Assembly (NCBI GenBank): GCA_028716525.1
Contig: JAQUPQ010000035.1
Location: forward strand, 1 to 42,719
Length of the DNA: 42,719 nucleotides
Direction of reading: 5' to 3'
Source of the DNA: Terriglobia bacterium
Lineage (GTDB): Bacteria > Acidobacteriota > Terriglobia > JAIQFV01
Shown here: in pieces, positions 15,924 to 24,698 of the stretch
Layout: every line of letters starts with the position of its first letter
Numbering within the stretch: position 1 is the stretch's first letter
The notes under the pieces: generated by a model
The model's database searches: none
The model's input: only the letters and a program-made list of their open reading frames with translations
What the model was told of the DNA's origin: nothing
Program-made: the position numbers and the translations under genes

Positions 15924-17027
15924 GTGAATCTGATCATCGAGCCTGACGATGGAGCTGCGCCTCTTCTTGCAGCCATCAAGAAAGCCAAGAAGAGCGTGGA
16001 GATTGCGATCTTCCGATTTGATCGCGGCGATATTGAAGCGGCGTTGAAAGCGGCGGCGAGCAAAGGCGTCAAAGTGACGGCGCTCATCGCCTGGGCCAAT
16101 CGCGATGGAGAGGAGCACCTGCGGCGCCTGGAGACCCGCTTTTTGGAAGCCGGAATCATCGTGGCCCGCAGTGGCGATGATCTCGTGCGCTACCACGACA
16201 AACTGACCATCATCGACCGCTCCACGCTTTACCTGCTTTCCTTCAACTTCACGCACCTCGACATCGAACACAGCCGGGGATTCGGAATCGTCACCAAGAA
16301 CGCCAAGTGGGTGCAGGAGGCCGTAAAACTGTTTGAAGCCGACTGCACGCGCAGTCCGTACACGGCGGGCGTGGATACCTTTGTCGTCAGCCCCGTGAAC
16401 TCCCGCAGGGTGCTGAGTGAGTTTTTGGTGCAGGCCAAGAAACAGTTGCTGATTTACGATCCCAAAGTTTCGGACAAGGAGATGATTCGCGTGCTCGAAG
16501 AACGTCAAAAGGCGGGGGTCGAGATTCGAATCATCGGCAAGGTCAGCCCGCGGGCTCACTTCCCCAGCCAGAAGCTTTCGCGGGCGCGATTGCATACCCG
16601 CACCATCATCCGGGATCGCCGCCAGGCCTTCGTCGGAAGCCAGAGCTTGCGGCCGATGGAGTTGGATATGCGCCGGGAAGTGGGGCTCATCGTTCGAGAA
16701 CCGAAAATCGTGAAGCGCTTGATCGATCTTTTCGAGAAGGATTGGGATCCCGGATCCGACGGCGCCGGCTCCGTGAGGACGAAAGCCGATCTTCTGGCCC
16801 CTCTCAGCAGGGATTCTCAACTGGCGGTTCAGGTGCTGGAAAAGGAACTGCATCCCATTGCCGTCCAGGTTAAAGATGTGGTGAAAAAGGTGGTGGCTCA
16901 GGCCGGTGAAGAGGTGCTGGAAGATAGAACCGTCAAGAACACGGTTAAGAGAGTGGTGAAAAAAGCCGTCAAGCAAGCCGTTGAAGAGGTAATCAGCGAA
17001 ACGGCTCAGGAAACTAAAAAGTCGTAG
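15924..17027 (+). CDS. Phospholipase D-like protein with one degenerate HKD motif
   Basis: 367 aa from the GTG at 15924, which has GGGGAG seven bases upstream; the in-frame TTG at 15909 overlaps that ribosome site. Two PLD repeats are visible. The first has a full HxKxxxxD motif (H91, K93, D98 in YHDKLTIID). The second reads HxRxxxxD (H224, R226, D231 in LHTRTIIRD, then FVGSQS), with Lys replaced by Arg. The C-terminal ~90 residues are a charged amphipathic helix region (VVKKVVAQAGEEVL, VKRVVKKAVKQAVEE) that may bind membrane. There is no signal peptide, unlike its neighbours. Superfamily members cut or transfer phosphatidyl groups (cardiolipin synthase, PLD) or cut nucleic acid. The operon context favours a lipid or envelope role, as an inference. 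Confidence 0.85.
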   Translation: MNLIIEPDDGAAPLLAAIKKAKKSVEIAIFRFDRGDIEAALKAAASKGVKVTALIAWANRDGEEHLRRLETRFLEAGIIVARSGDDLVRYHDKLTIIDRSTLYLLSFNFTHLDIEHSRGFGIVTKNAKWVQEAVKLFEADCTRSPYTAGVDTFVVSPVNSRRVLSEFLVQAKKQLLIYDPKVSDKEMIRVLEERQKAGVEIRIIGKVSPRAHFPSQKLSRARLHTRTIIRDRRQAFVGSQSLRPMELDMRREVGLIVREPKIVKRLIDLFEKDWDPGSDGAGSVRTKADLLAPLSRDSQLAVQVLEKELHPIAVQVKDVVKKVVAQAGEEVLEDRTVKNTVKRVVKKAVKQAVEEVISETAQETKKS

Positions 17028-17076
17028 GCGCGCATCTCACCTCTTGTGGGGTGATGGAGCGTGAGGAACAAACGGA

Positions 17077-17676
17077 ATGGATTCAAGGACGACAAAAAGG
17101 TTGCCACAGTTTGTGCTGCTGTTGGCACTGCTGCTGGCCTGGGGATGGAACCTCCGAGCTCTTGCCGCCACGGACCCGAAAGATGAGGCGGCAGAAGACA
17201 CCGCCGGGTTTAAAGAGTTTATGACGCATGTGAAGGACTACATGCATGTTCACAAATCTGCGGAATCCTCGTTGCCGGCATTACGACCCACCGATCGGCC
17301 GGAGCTGATCCTGGAACACCAACAAAAACTGGCCCAAAATATTCGAAAAGCCCGGCCCCATGCCCGCCGAGGGGACCTCTTCACGCATCACGCTCGAGAA
17401 GCGTTCCGGCACGCGATCTACACTGAGTTTCACGGTCCACCGGCTCCCCACGCCAAAGCCACGCTGAAGCAAGGCGATCCTCTCCCGGAAGTGCATCTTC
17501 GAGTGAACCAGGAGTATCCCAAGACGGCCCCCTTCACTACGGTGCCGCCCACGTTGCTGCTCAAATTTCCGAAGCTTCCGGACGAATTGACTTACCGCAT
17601 CGTGGGGCATGACTTGGTGCTGTACGACGTCAAGGCCAATTTGGCGGTCGATGCCCTGAGGGGGGTCATTCCCTAG
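17077..17676 (+). CDS. Small secreted protein of unknown function
   Basis: 199 aa with a signal peptide (residues ~1-30: basic start, LLLALLLAWGWNL, cleavage near ALAA). The mature part starts with acidic residues, then has helical segments with several His (HVKDYMHVHKS, HHAREAFRHAIYTEFHG). It ends in a motif-like stretch, LPDELTYRIVGHDLVLYDVKANLAVD. This last part resembles a segment common in small acidobacterial secreted proteins that I cannot name by function. It lies 49 bp after the PLD-like gene and 20 bp before the metallophosphatase, so it is probably co-transcribed with both. Confidence 0.75.
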   Translation: MDSRTTKRLPQFVLLLALLLAWGWNLRALAATDPKDEAAEDTAGFKEFMTHVKDYMHVHKSAESSLPALRPTDRPELILEHQQKLAQNIRKARPHARRGDLFTHHAREAFRHAIYTEFHGPPAPHAKATLKQGDPLPEVHLRVNQEYPKTAPFTTVPPTLLLKFPKLPDELTYRIVGHDLVLYDVKANLAVDALRGVIP

Positions 17677-17696
17677 AAGAGGGGTGGTGAGAAGAT

Positions 17697-18641
17697 ATGA
17701 TGTCACGACGATGTTTGCTTTTTCTAAGTTTGCTTTTTTTCTTGGGATCCAATCTGTGGGGCGATGAATTCAAGTTTCCCCTCAAATCGGGTTCTGTGCG
17801 TTTCGCGGTGATTGGCGATATGGGAACCGGTGCTTCGGAGCAATATCAAGTGGCGCAGCGCATGGCCGAAGTGCATCAGCGCTTCCCTTTTGATTTTGTA
17901 ATCATGCTGGGCGACAACATATACGGGGGCAAGCGCCCCAGCGATTTTGAAAAAAAGTTCGAAACTCCCTACAAATCCCTCTTGGATGGCGGCGTGAAGT
18001 TTTATGCCTCCCTCGGGAACCACGACAGCCCCAATGAGCGCTTTTATAAATTGTTCAACATGAACGGCGCGAATTACTATTCCTTCAAGAAGGGCAATAC
18101 CCGCTTTATCGCCCTGGACAGCAACTACTTGGATCCCAAACAATTGTCCTGGTTGCAGTCGCAGTTACAAAATGAAGGGAGCGGCGAATGGAAGATATGC
18201 TACTTTCATCATCCTTTATATTCCTCGGCCCGGGCCCATGGGCCCTCCACGGACTTGCGGTTGCTTTTGGAGCCGCTGTTTACACGCTATGGAGTGGATG
18301 TGGTCTTCTCCGGGCACGAGCACGTGTATGAACGTATCCGTCCGCAGAAGAATGTTTACTACTTCATTGAAGGGGCTTCCGGCCAATTGCGATTGGGTAA
18401 TTTGAAAAAGGACGACATCACTGAGAAAGGGTTTGATTCCGACCGATCATTCATCCTGGTCGAGATCGTCGGCGATCAAATGTATTTTGAGACTGTCTCG
18501 CGCGCCGGTGATACGGTGGATGCGGGAGTCATTCACAGACCGGTGCCCCAGAAGACCGCCGTGGCTGCGGCTGGCGATCTTTCGTCGGCCTTGATGGTCG
18601 GAATGAAGGTGAGTTGGTCGGCCGCGCCAATTGTTCTATAG
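17697..18641 (+). CDS. Secreted metallophosphoesterase (calcineurin-like)
   Basis: 314 aa with a signal peptide (MMSRRCLLFLSLLFFLGSNL, then WG). All five blocks of the metallophosphoesterase site are present: Asp41 in VIGDMG, Asp73/Asn74 in LGDNIYGG, GNHD at ~107-110, FHHPLY (~170-175) and GHEH (~206-209) followed by VYERI. The layout is that of the purple acid phosphatase/tartrate-resistant branch, which hydrolyses phosphomonoesters. The last ~40 residues are less conserved. ATGs at 17697 and 17700 are equivalent candidates. It is the last gene of the run that begins at 12969. Confidence 0.9.
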   Translation: MMSRRCLLFLSLLFFLGSNLWGDEFKFPLKSGSVRFAVIGDMGTGASEQYQVAQRMAEVHQRFPFDFVIMLGDNIYGGKRPSDFEKKFETPYKSLLDGGVKFYASLGNHDSPNERFYKLFNMNGANYYSFKKGNTRFIALDSNYLDPKQLSWLQSQLQNEGSGEWKICYFHHPLYSSARAHGPSTDLRLLLEPLFTRYGVDVVFSGHEHVYERIRPQKNVYYFIEGASGQLRLGNLKKDDITEKGFDSDRSFILVEIVGDQMYFETVSRAGDTVDAGVIHRPVPQKTAVAAAGDLSSALMVGMKVSWSAAPIVL

Positions 18642-19112
18642 ACTTTAACCGCCCGAAGTTGCCTGTTTTTTGAAGCTGAGTCCTGCGTCCCTTTTGTTTC
18701 TGCAAAACTTTCTTTCCAGAATGTTACTGCCTTGTTCGGAGGCGTTACTCATCCCGTTCGGCTGGATCCTTAGATATGAAAGTGTTTCGCTTGTCGGGAG
18801 AGCCGTTCACCGCGAAGGCGCCAAGGGCGCTGAGGTTACGCAGAGAATCCTCCAGCTATTTTCCTAACAAAAACTTTTTCCCGACACCTGACAACCGGCG
18901 CTCATTTTCGAGGCGGTTCTTCGTGCGGCGTGGTTGCACGCAGGAGCATGAATAATGATGAGGCCCGATTCGATCAGGCCCGGAGGGCCAGTCAGAATCT
19001 AGCCCCGCACGAAGCTCCACGCCTTTCGTGGAGCAAGGGTGGGGTATGATGTGGGATTCTATCACCCAGCCCCTTCAGGGGCGGCAGAAGCTTATCTGTA
19101 GAACGGAGGCCT
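18642..19112. other. Repeat-rich intergenic region
   Basis: 471 bp without a gene. In order it holds an interspersed 9-mer/7-mer composite repeat (18806-18896) and small hairpins at 18977-18989 (GGCCC/GGGCC), 19014-19034 (GCTCCACG/CGTGGAGC, loop CCTTT) and 19069-19082 (GCCCC/GGGGC, loop TTCA). I see no terminator with a T-run. Confidence 0.55.
18806..18896. repeat. Composite intergenic repeat, copy A
   Basis: A tract beginning TTCACCGCGAAGGCGCC and ending ACGCAGAG (18806-18846) is followed after ~36 bp by two heptamers, GACACCT GACAACC (18883-18896). The same order recurs at 42159-42255. The first tract belongs to a low-complexity class of ~9-bp period often seen between bacterial genes. Confidence 0.55.
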
Positions 19113-19577
19113 TTGACCAAACATAGTGCAGGATTATTGATGTACCGATGCCGCGGTGACCGGGTGGAAGTGTTTCTGGTCCATCCCGGTGGACCTTTTT
19201 GGGTCAACAAAGACTTGGGTGCGTGGTCCATTCCCAAAGGTGAATTTGAACCGCCCGAGGAGGCCTTAAGCGCCGCGCAACGAGAGTTTGAAGAAGAAAC
19301 GGGGTTCAAGGCCCGCGGACCTTTCATATCCTTAACCCCTGTGCGGCAGAAGAATGGAAAGATTGTTGACGCTTGGGCATGCGAAGGCGATTGCGACCCG
19401 GCAGACCTGAAGAGCAACATGTTCGCTATGGAATGGCCGCTCCACTCCAGCCGCCGCCAGGAATTTTCTGAAGTCGATCGCGCGGGTTGGTTCGGATTGG
19501 AAGAAGCCGGACGGAAAATTCTTCCCGGACAAAGCGCATTCCTGGAGGAGTTATCCAAATTGATCGGTCAAGCCTGA
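19113..19577 (+). CDS. Nudix hydrolase
   Basis: 154 aa. The Nudix box is complete at ~43-65 (GEFEPPEEALSAAQREFEE then ETGF): Gx5Ex7REUxEExGU. The start MTKHSAGLLMYRCRGDRVEV is typical of bacterial Nudix proteins that act on diadenosine polyphosphates, dNTPs or similar nucleoside-diphosphate-linked substrates. The start codon is TTG with GGAGG only 3 nt upstream. The next in-frame ATG (19140) would remove the first beta strand, so TTG is preferred. The substrate is not predictable. It is cytoplasmic and probably monocistronic; a heptamer repeat follows the stop codon. Confidence 0.9.
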   Translation: MTKHSAGLLMYRCRGDRVEVFLVHPGGPFWVNKDLGAWSIPKGEFEPPEEALSAAQREFEEETGFKARGPFISLTPVRQKNGKIVDAWACEGDCDPADLKSNMFAMEWPLHSSRRQEFSEVDRAGWFGLEEAGRKILPGQSAFLEELSKLIGQA

Positions 19578-19600
19578 TTCGGGAAGGGGTGTTGGAAGGC

Positions 19601-19628
19601 AGGTGTCGGGTGTCAGGTGTCGGGTGTT
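19601..19628. repeat. RGGTGYC heptamer array (4 units)
   Basis: AGGTGTC GGGTGTC AGGTGTC GGGTGTT in perfect heptad phase, 23 bp after the Nudix stop codon. It is the same family as the arrays at 32912-32974 and 33079-33155. Confidence 0.8.
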
Positions 19629-19787
19629 GGGGAAAGGCTTTGAGGTGGCGAGAGTTGATAAGGTTTACTGTGCCAACCCGGAGGCTGTTGGATGCTTCCT
19701 TCTGTCTCTCCTCATTCAAACGCGTTATACTCTTTCCCTCCGTTTTAAGGCTTCATTGAATTTCTAATCTTCATTTCGAGGTGAATC

Positions 19788-22700
19788 ATGACACTGGGGC
19801 GTCGGCTTCTTCAGCTGGGATGCGGATTCGTTTTGTTCTTGGTCTTCGTTGCGGGTTCATGGGCGCAGGTGGCCTCAGAAACCGGCTGCACAGACAAGTC
19901 GCAGGGATTTCCGACTGAGAACTGTTTGTCTTTGCTGGTTTCAGAGATGCATTGGCGGATGATCGGACCTTTTCGCGGAGGGCGGACGGTGGCCGTGTCC
20001 GGCGTGCCGTCGCAGCCCAACATTTATTACATGGCGCCCAACAATGGGGGCGTTTGGAAAAGCGACGACTACGGGCATACCTGGACTCCTATTTTTGACA
20101 ACCAGCCCACGCAATCCATCGGCGCGCTGGCTGTGGCGCCGTCTGATCCCAACATTATTTATGTGGGCAGCGGCGAAGGCCTGCAGAGGCCGGATCTTTC
20201 GGTGGGTGACGGCATGTACAAATCCACCGATGCCGGGAAAACCTGGCAGCATCTCGGCCTGCGCGAAGGCCGCCAAATTGCCGATATCATCGTGGATCCC
20301 CGCAATCCCAATCACTTGTTTGTGGCCGTGTTAGGACATCCTTACGGGCCGAATGAAGAACGCGGCATCTACCGGTCGACAGATGGCGGGGCGACGTTTG
20401 AAAGGGTTTTTTATACCGATGAAAACACCGGCGCCTCCCAGGTGGTTTTTGATCCCCACAGCACCAGGATTCTTTATGCCGTCATGTGGGCGGCGCGACA
20501 AGGTCCCTGGGAATACAACAACGCTTATTTGGGACCCACCAGCGGGTTGTTCAAGTCCACGGACGGAGGCAAGAGCTGGCATCCTTTGACAAAGGGTTTG
20601 CCCACCTATGCCGAGGGCTTGGGCCGCATTGGGATTGCCATCGCTCCCGGTCAGACCCATCGGCTCTATGCCTTGGTTGAGGCAAACCCCCGCGTCGGCG
20701 GGCTGTATCGCTCCGACGATGCCGGCGAAAGCTGGGAGAGAGTGAACCACGAATCACGGGTGTGGGGACGCGGCGACGATTTTGCGGAAGTGAAAGTCGA
20801 TCCTCGAAACCCCGATATGGTGTACAGCGCCAACACCTCAGTCTATCGCTCCACCGATGGTGGAAGAACATTTTTGGCCTTCAAGGGCGCACCCGGCGGC
20901 GATGACTATCACCGCATTTGGATCAATCCCGAGAATCCCGACATCATTTTGCTGGGCGTGGATCAGGGCGCGACGCTGAGCGTGAACGGCGGACGTACCT
21001 GGAGCTCCTGGTACAACCAACCGACGGCACAGATGTTTCACGTGACCGCCGACAATCGATTTCCCTATTGGGTGTATGGCGGCCAGCAGGAAAGCGGTTC
21101 CGCAGGAGTGGCCAGCCGAAGCGATTATGGTGAAATCAGTTTTCGAGATTGGCATCCCGTGGGGTTGGAAGAATACGGTTATGCCGCACCGGACCCGCTG
21201 CATCCCGGCATTATTTATGGAGGCAAACTGACGCGCTTCGACGAACGCACGGGCGAGGTGCAAAACATTTCGCCGGTGATCGGTCGAGACAGCAAGTATC
21301 GATTTGATCGCACCGCCCCCGTCATTTTTTCTCCAGTCGATCCCCGCGTTTTGTTCTATGCCTTGAATGTTCTCTTCAAAACGACGGATGGCGGGAATTC
21401 CTGGGAAGTTATCAGCCCCGATTTAACGCGTAAAAATCCCGGCATTCCGCCGACCATCGGCATTTATCAGAAAGACGCCGAAAAGATGCCGCATCGCGGC
21501 GTGATCTATTCCCTCGGTCCTTCATCCAAGGATATCAATTTAATTTGGGCGGGGACGGACGACGGCTTGATCCAAGTCACACGCGACGGCGGCAAAACCT
21601 GGCATGACGTGACGCCTCCTGAGATGACGCCCTGGAGCAAGGTATCGCAGCTCGATGCCGGACACTTCGACGTCCTGACGGCCTACGCCTCGGTGTCGCG
21701 CTTCCGGCTGGACGAACTGCATCCTTTTGTCTACCGCACTCACGACGGCGGCAAGACCTGGAAGAAAATTGTGAACGGTTTGCCCGATAATGCCCCCGTG
21801 AACGCCGTGCGCGAAGATCCCGTTCGGAAAGGGCTGCTTTACGCGGCCACGGAGCTGGGTGTGTTTACTTCGCTGGACGACGGCGAACATTGGCAATCGC
21901 TGCAGCTGAATCTGCCGCACACCTCGGTGCGCGACCTGATTGTTCATGGAAACGATTTGGCCATTGCTACGCATGGCCGCTCTTTTTGGATTTTGGACGA
22001 CGTTTCGCCGTTGCGCCAGATCGGCGCGAAGGCGATGGAAGGCGACGCTTTTCTTTTCAAACCCGCCGCCGCGTATCGCCTCCGCTGGAACAACAATACC
22101 GACACGCCGCTTCCCCCGGAAGAACCGATCGGAAAGAATCCGCCGGACGGCGCCGTGTTTGATTATTATTTGAAATCCCAGCCCGCCGGACCGGTAACAC
22201 TGGAGATTTTGAATTCGTCCGGAAAACCGGTCCGTAAATTTTCGAGTGATGACAAGCCGGAGGTGACCGTCGAACAGCTTGACAGAGAGTTGCGGGTGAC
22301 GACCGATTGGGCGCGCCTGCCGAAAATTCTGTCGGCCGAGGCGGGTCCGCACCGTTTTGTGTGGGATTTGCATTATCCGCCCGTGGACGCGCTGAATCAT
22401 GAGTATCCCATTTCGGCGATCGTCGGCGACACGCCCCGTGAACCGCGCGGCCCGGTGGTTCTGCCGGGTCAATATACCGTCAGGTTAACGGTCTCGGGAA
22501 AAACGTACTCGCAACCGCTTACCATCAGGATGGATCCCCGCATCAAGACTCCACCGGCGGGCCTGGCCCGACAATTCAATCTGGCTCAAAAAATCGCAAA
22601 CGCCATGCATGAAGATTTTGTGGCGGTTGGAGAAGCCCGGAAGTTGCGCTCCCAATTGAAGGACTTGGAGGGCCGAGCCGGCAAAGGCGCAATGGCAGAT

Positions 22701-23003
22701 GCCATTGCCGCCCTCGACAAAAAGGCCGCGGCGCTTTTGGGCGCGGGACCTCGCTTTGAAGAAGAACCCGGTAGCGGGGGAGGCGAAAGTCTTGCACGAT
22801 TGAATGGGGAGCTGGCTCAACTGCTTGACGTGGTCGAAGGGGCCGACGCCACGCCCACCACGCAGGCCACGGCGGCTGTGACTGAAATTCAGAAAATCGT
22901 CTCGGCCCAGCTTGCCCGATGGGGAGAGTTGAAGCAAAAGGATGTTCCGGCCTTGAATGCAGAACTCCGGAAAGCGGGATTGCCGGAAATCACCATGAAA
23001 TGA
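19788..23003 (+). CDS. Secreted BNR/VPS10-like beta-propeller protein
   Basis: 1071 aa; signal peptide ~1-26 (LLQLGCGFVLFLVFVAGSWA). Residues ~45-730 carry repeated BNR/Asp-box-type turns: GGVWKSDDYGHTW, GMYKSTDAGKTW, GIYRSTDGGATF, GLFKSTDGGKSW, GLYRSDDAGESW, VYRSTDGGRTF, LFKTTDGGNSW, VTRDGGKTW, YRTHDGGKTW, FTSLDDGEHW. These form two propellers like those of sortilin/VPS10 proteins and family 74-type glycosidases. A beta-sandwich region (~770-900, GPHRFVWDLHYPP, LPGQYTVRLTVSGK) and a helical C-terminus (~925-1071) follow. I see no glycosidase catalytic pair I could vouch for, so 'glycosyl hydrolase' labels would be by similarity only. A binding or scaffolding role outside the cell is equally possible. 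Confidence 0.9.
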   Translation: MTLGRRLLQLGCGFVLFLVFVAGSWAQVASETGCTDKSQGFPTENCLSLLVSEMHWRMIGPFRGGRTVAVSGVPSQPNIYYMAPNNGGVWKSDDYGHTWTPIFDNQPTQSIGALAVAPSDPNIIYVGSGEGLQRPDLSVGDGMYKSTDAGKTWQHLGLREGRQIADIIVDPRNPNHLFVAVLGHPYGPNEERGIYRSTDGGATFERVFYTDENTGASQVVFDPHSTRILYAVMWAARQGPWEYNNAYLGPTSGLFKSTDGGKSWHPLTKGLPTYAEGLGRIGIAIAPGQTHRLYALVEANPRVGGLYRSDDAGESWERVNHESRVWGRGDDFAEVKVDPRNPDMVYSANTSVYRSTDGGRTFLAFKGAPGGDDYHRIWINPENPDIILLGVDQGATLSVNGGRTWSSWYNQPTAQMFHVTADNRFPYWVYGGQQESGSAGVASRSDYGEISFRDWHPVGLEEYGYAAPDPLHPGIIYGGKLTRFDERTGEVQNISPVIGRDSKYRFDRTAPVIFSPVDPRVLFYALNVLFKTTDGGNSWEVISPDLTRKNPGIPPTIGIYQKDAEKMPHRGVIYSLGPSSKDINLIWAGTDDGLIQVTRDGGKTWHDVTPPEMTPWSKVSQLDAGHFDVLTAYASVSRFRLDELHPFVYRTHDGGKTWKKIVNGLPDNAPVNAVREDPVRKGLLYAATELGVFTSLDDGEHWQSLQLNLPHTSVRDLIVHGNDLAIATHGRSFWILDDVSPLRQIGAKAMEGDAFLFKPAAAYRLRWNNNTDTPLPPEEPIGKNPPDGAVFDYYLKSQPAGPVTLEILNSSGKPVRKFSSDDKPEVTVEQLDRELRVTTDWARLPKILSAEAGPHRFVWDLHYPPVDALNHEYPISAIVGDTPREPRGPVVLPGQYTVRLTVSGKTYSQPLTIRMDPRIKTPPAGLARQFNLAQKIANAMHEDFVAVGEARKLRSQLKDLEGRAGKGAMADAIAALDKKAAALLGAGPRFEEEPGSGGGESLARLNGELAQLLDVVEGADATPTTQATAAVTEIQKIVSAQLARWGELKQKDVPALNAELRKAGLPEITMK

Positions 23004-23059
23004 AATCGAAATCGAGCCTCATCACCTGCGATATACACGGGATGAACAAGGCGGTCTGA

Positions 23060-23599
23060 GTGAATAGGACACTGAGCGAACTGTCGGAATATCTGTCCGA
23101 AACCCGGTCCGCCTTGTTTCGTTCCGTTGCCGACGTCTCTCCCGAAATGGCGAGTTTCCGTCCGGAACCGGAGGCCTGGTCCGTGGCTGAAATCATGGAT
23201 CATTTGTGCCGTGTGGAGCGAGGCACGAATATTCTTCTGAAACGTTTTGTTGAACAAGCCCGAACCGCCGGCTTGAACCAGGAAGACGCGACGGCATCGG
23301 TTCTCTCGAGCTTGGACTCTTTCCAGGTCGTTGAGGCACCGGTGCGCGCCAAAGCGCCGGATCGAGTCCGGCCCGCGCCCCATGTGCCGGTTGCCGAATC
23401 CGTCGAGAGGCTCGAACAATCACGCCATGAACTGTTGAGGGTCTTGGACGAGGCGGAAGGCTTGGCCTTGAGTCAGGTGTCTTTCGATCATGTGTTTCTC
23501 GGAAAATTGAATGGCTATCAATGGATTCTGGTTCTAGGACAACATGAAGCGCGTCATACGAGGCAAATTCAAAGGACAAAAGGACAATGGAGTGCATGA
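23060..23599 (+). CDS. DinB-family putative metal-dependent enzyme
   Basis: 179 aa from a GTG at 23060. This is a four-helix-bundle protein of the DinB/YfiT superfamily. The expected metal triad is present: His48 in EIMDHLCRVE, and His162 and His166 in GQHEARHTRQI. The typical motif FRPEPEAWSVAEIMDHL precedes it. Superfamily members include thiol transferases using bacillithiol or mycothiol, but many, including this subgroup, have no known reaction. It is 56 bp after the BNR protein gene and just before an exported cyclophilin. Confidence 0.85.
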   Translation: MNRTLSELSEYLSETRSALFRSVADVSPEMASFRPEPEAWSVAEIMDHLCRVERGTNILLKRFVEQARTAGLNQEDATASVLSSLDSFQVVEAPVRAKAPDRVRPAPHVPVAESVERLEQSRHELLRVLDEAEGLALSQVSFDHVFLGKLNGYQWILVLGQHEARHTRQIQRTKGQWSA

Positions 23600-23653
23600 C
23601 GATGCCGTCCGATGGACACCCCACCGATCCGCACTGGGATGAATAGGACCCCT

Positions 23654-24331
23654 ATGAGAATGCCAGGCGGCGGCTTGCGAATAGTCATTCGGGCAGTGCC
23701 TGTTCTTGTCTGCTTATTCTTGCCCCTCTCAAATTTTCGGTCAGCAGATATTCCTCCCCTGAAGAACCCTTCCGATCCCCTCTGGCATCAAGGATCTCCC
23801 GAAAAATTTTTCGCCCGCATGGAGACCAGCAAAGGGAGTTTTGTGATTCAAGTTCACCGCGACTGGGCGCCCCACGGGGCCGGCCGCTTTTTCAATCTGG
23901 TTCGAAGCGGCTTTTTCGACGACTCACGGTTTTTTCGGGTGCGTGCGGGATTCATTGCCCAGTTTGGAATCCCCGGTAATCCTGAAATTGCTGCCTTGTG
24001 GCGCACTCAGGTGATTTCCGACGATCCGCCCCGTGAATCCAATCGACGCGGCACTCTGGCATTTGCCATGACCGGTCCCGACACCCGAACCACGCAGTTG
24101 TATCTCAATTTGAGCGACAACCGCCGTCTCACTGTCGAAGGTTTTGCACCCATCGGGGAGGTGGTTCAAGGGATGAACGTGGTCGATCAGTTGTACTCTG
24201 AGTACGGTGAGGCTTCGGGCGGGGGAATGCGCGGGGGCAAACAGGGTCCCCTTTTTGAAGAAGGCAATGCGTATCTAGATCGAGAGTTCCCACGTCTTGA
24301 CCGATTGGTCTCCGCTCGCCTTAAGAAATAA
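23654..24331 (+). CDS. Exported peptidyl-prolyl isomerase (cyclophilin type)
   Basis: 225 aa from the ATG at 23654, preceded by AGGA with 5-nt spacing; in-frame ATGs at 23612 and 23639 would add residues before the membrane/signal segment (VIRAVPVLVCLFLPLSNFRS). The cyclophilin domain spans ~55-215: FARMETSKGSFVIQVHRDWA, FFNLVRSGFFDDSRFFRVRAGFIAQFG (catalytic Arg in FRV), GTLAFAMTGPDTRTTQLYLN, GFAPIGEVVQGMNVVDQLYSEYG. The NTNGSQFF-type block is altered to DTRTTQLYL, as in divergent bacterial forms. It would assist folding of exported proteins. It abuts the DinB-like gene and may share its transcript. Confidence 0.88.
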   Translation: MRMPGGGLRIVIRAVPVLVCLFLPLSNFRSADIPPLKNPSDPLWHQGSPEKFFARMETSKGSFVIQVHRDWAPHGAGRFFNLVRSGFFDDSRFFRVRAGFIAQFGIPGNPEIAALWRTQVISDDPPRESNRRGTLAFAMTGPDTRTTQLYLNLSDNRRLTVEGFAPIGEVVQGMNVVDQLYSEYGEASGGGMRGGKQGPLFEEGNAYLDREFPRLDRLVSARLKK

Positions 24332-24698
24332 CATCTGTGTTCGACATGAAGCTTCAGCGGTTTGCTGATTAACTGTTGCACCGCGCAACGCTCCAATCAA
24401 TCCTCCAGAAAATCAGGTATCGGCGGAACCCATGAGGCTATTTCTCCGTATCTTAATGATGAAGAATTCATGGTAGCGGATAAACGCCGATTGGGGGTAG
24501 TGACTCATTTTGAATAGGGTGGCGCACACATGCGCTCCAGGCATGTGTGCTGAGTCCCCCTGTTGATGTACGCACACATCGTCCGCCACGGCGGCCGATG
24601 TATGCGCCACCCAGAGGTGAAAAAGAATTCAAAATGAGCCACTACCCGATTGGCGAGCAATCACCTGCGGAAGTTTATCTTGTGAGAGGGTCCTCCTG
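24332..24698. other. Spacer with MITE copy 2, no gene
   Basis: 367 bp. 24332-24487 has no feature I recognise beyond a small stem (GTTGC/GCAAC near 24375). 24488-24655 is the MITE with its target duplication. The remaining ~45 bp is the leader of the permease gene. Confidence 0.6.
24497..24646. mobile_element. MITE-like non-autonomous element, copy 2
   Basis: A 150-bp element, ~97% identical to 8937-9087 (four substitutions and one single-base deletion by eye), in the same orientation. The inverted ends are GTAGTGACTCATTTTGAAT and, on the other strand, GTAGTGGCTCATTTTGAAT. The flanks form a 9-bp direct repeat with one mismatch (CGATTGGGG 24488-24496, CGATTGGCG 24647-24655). The decayed duplication suggests an older insertion than copy 1. 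It ends 52 bp before the start codon of the permease gene. Confidence 0.88.

Noticed and set aside
18806-19112. CRISPR array
   Set aside because: The repeats are 7- and 9-bp period tracts and isolated hairpins; no repeat-spacer pattern and no cas genes anywhere in the window.
24413-24610. Minus-strand ORFs in the MITE copies encoding similar short peptides
   Set aside because: The similarity is just that of the repeat; no ribosome site, no conserved-codon pattern, and the frame ends in flanking DNA.
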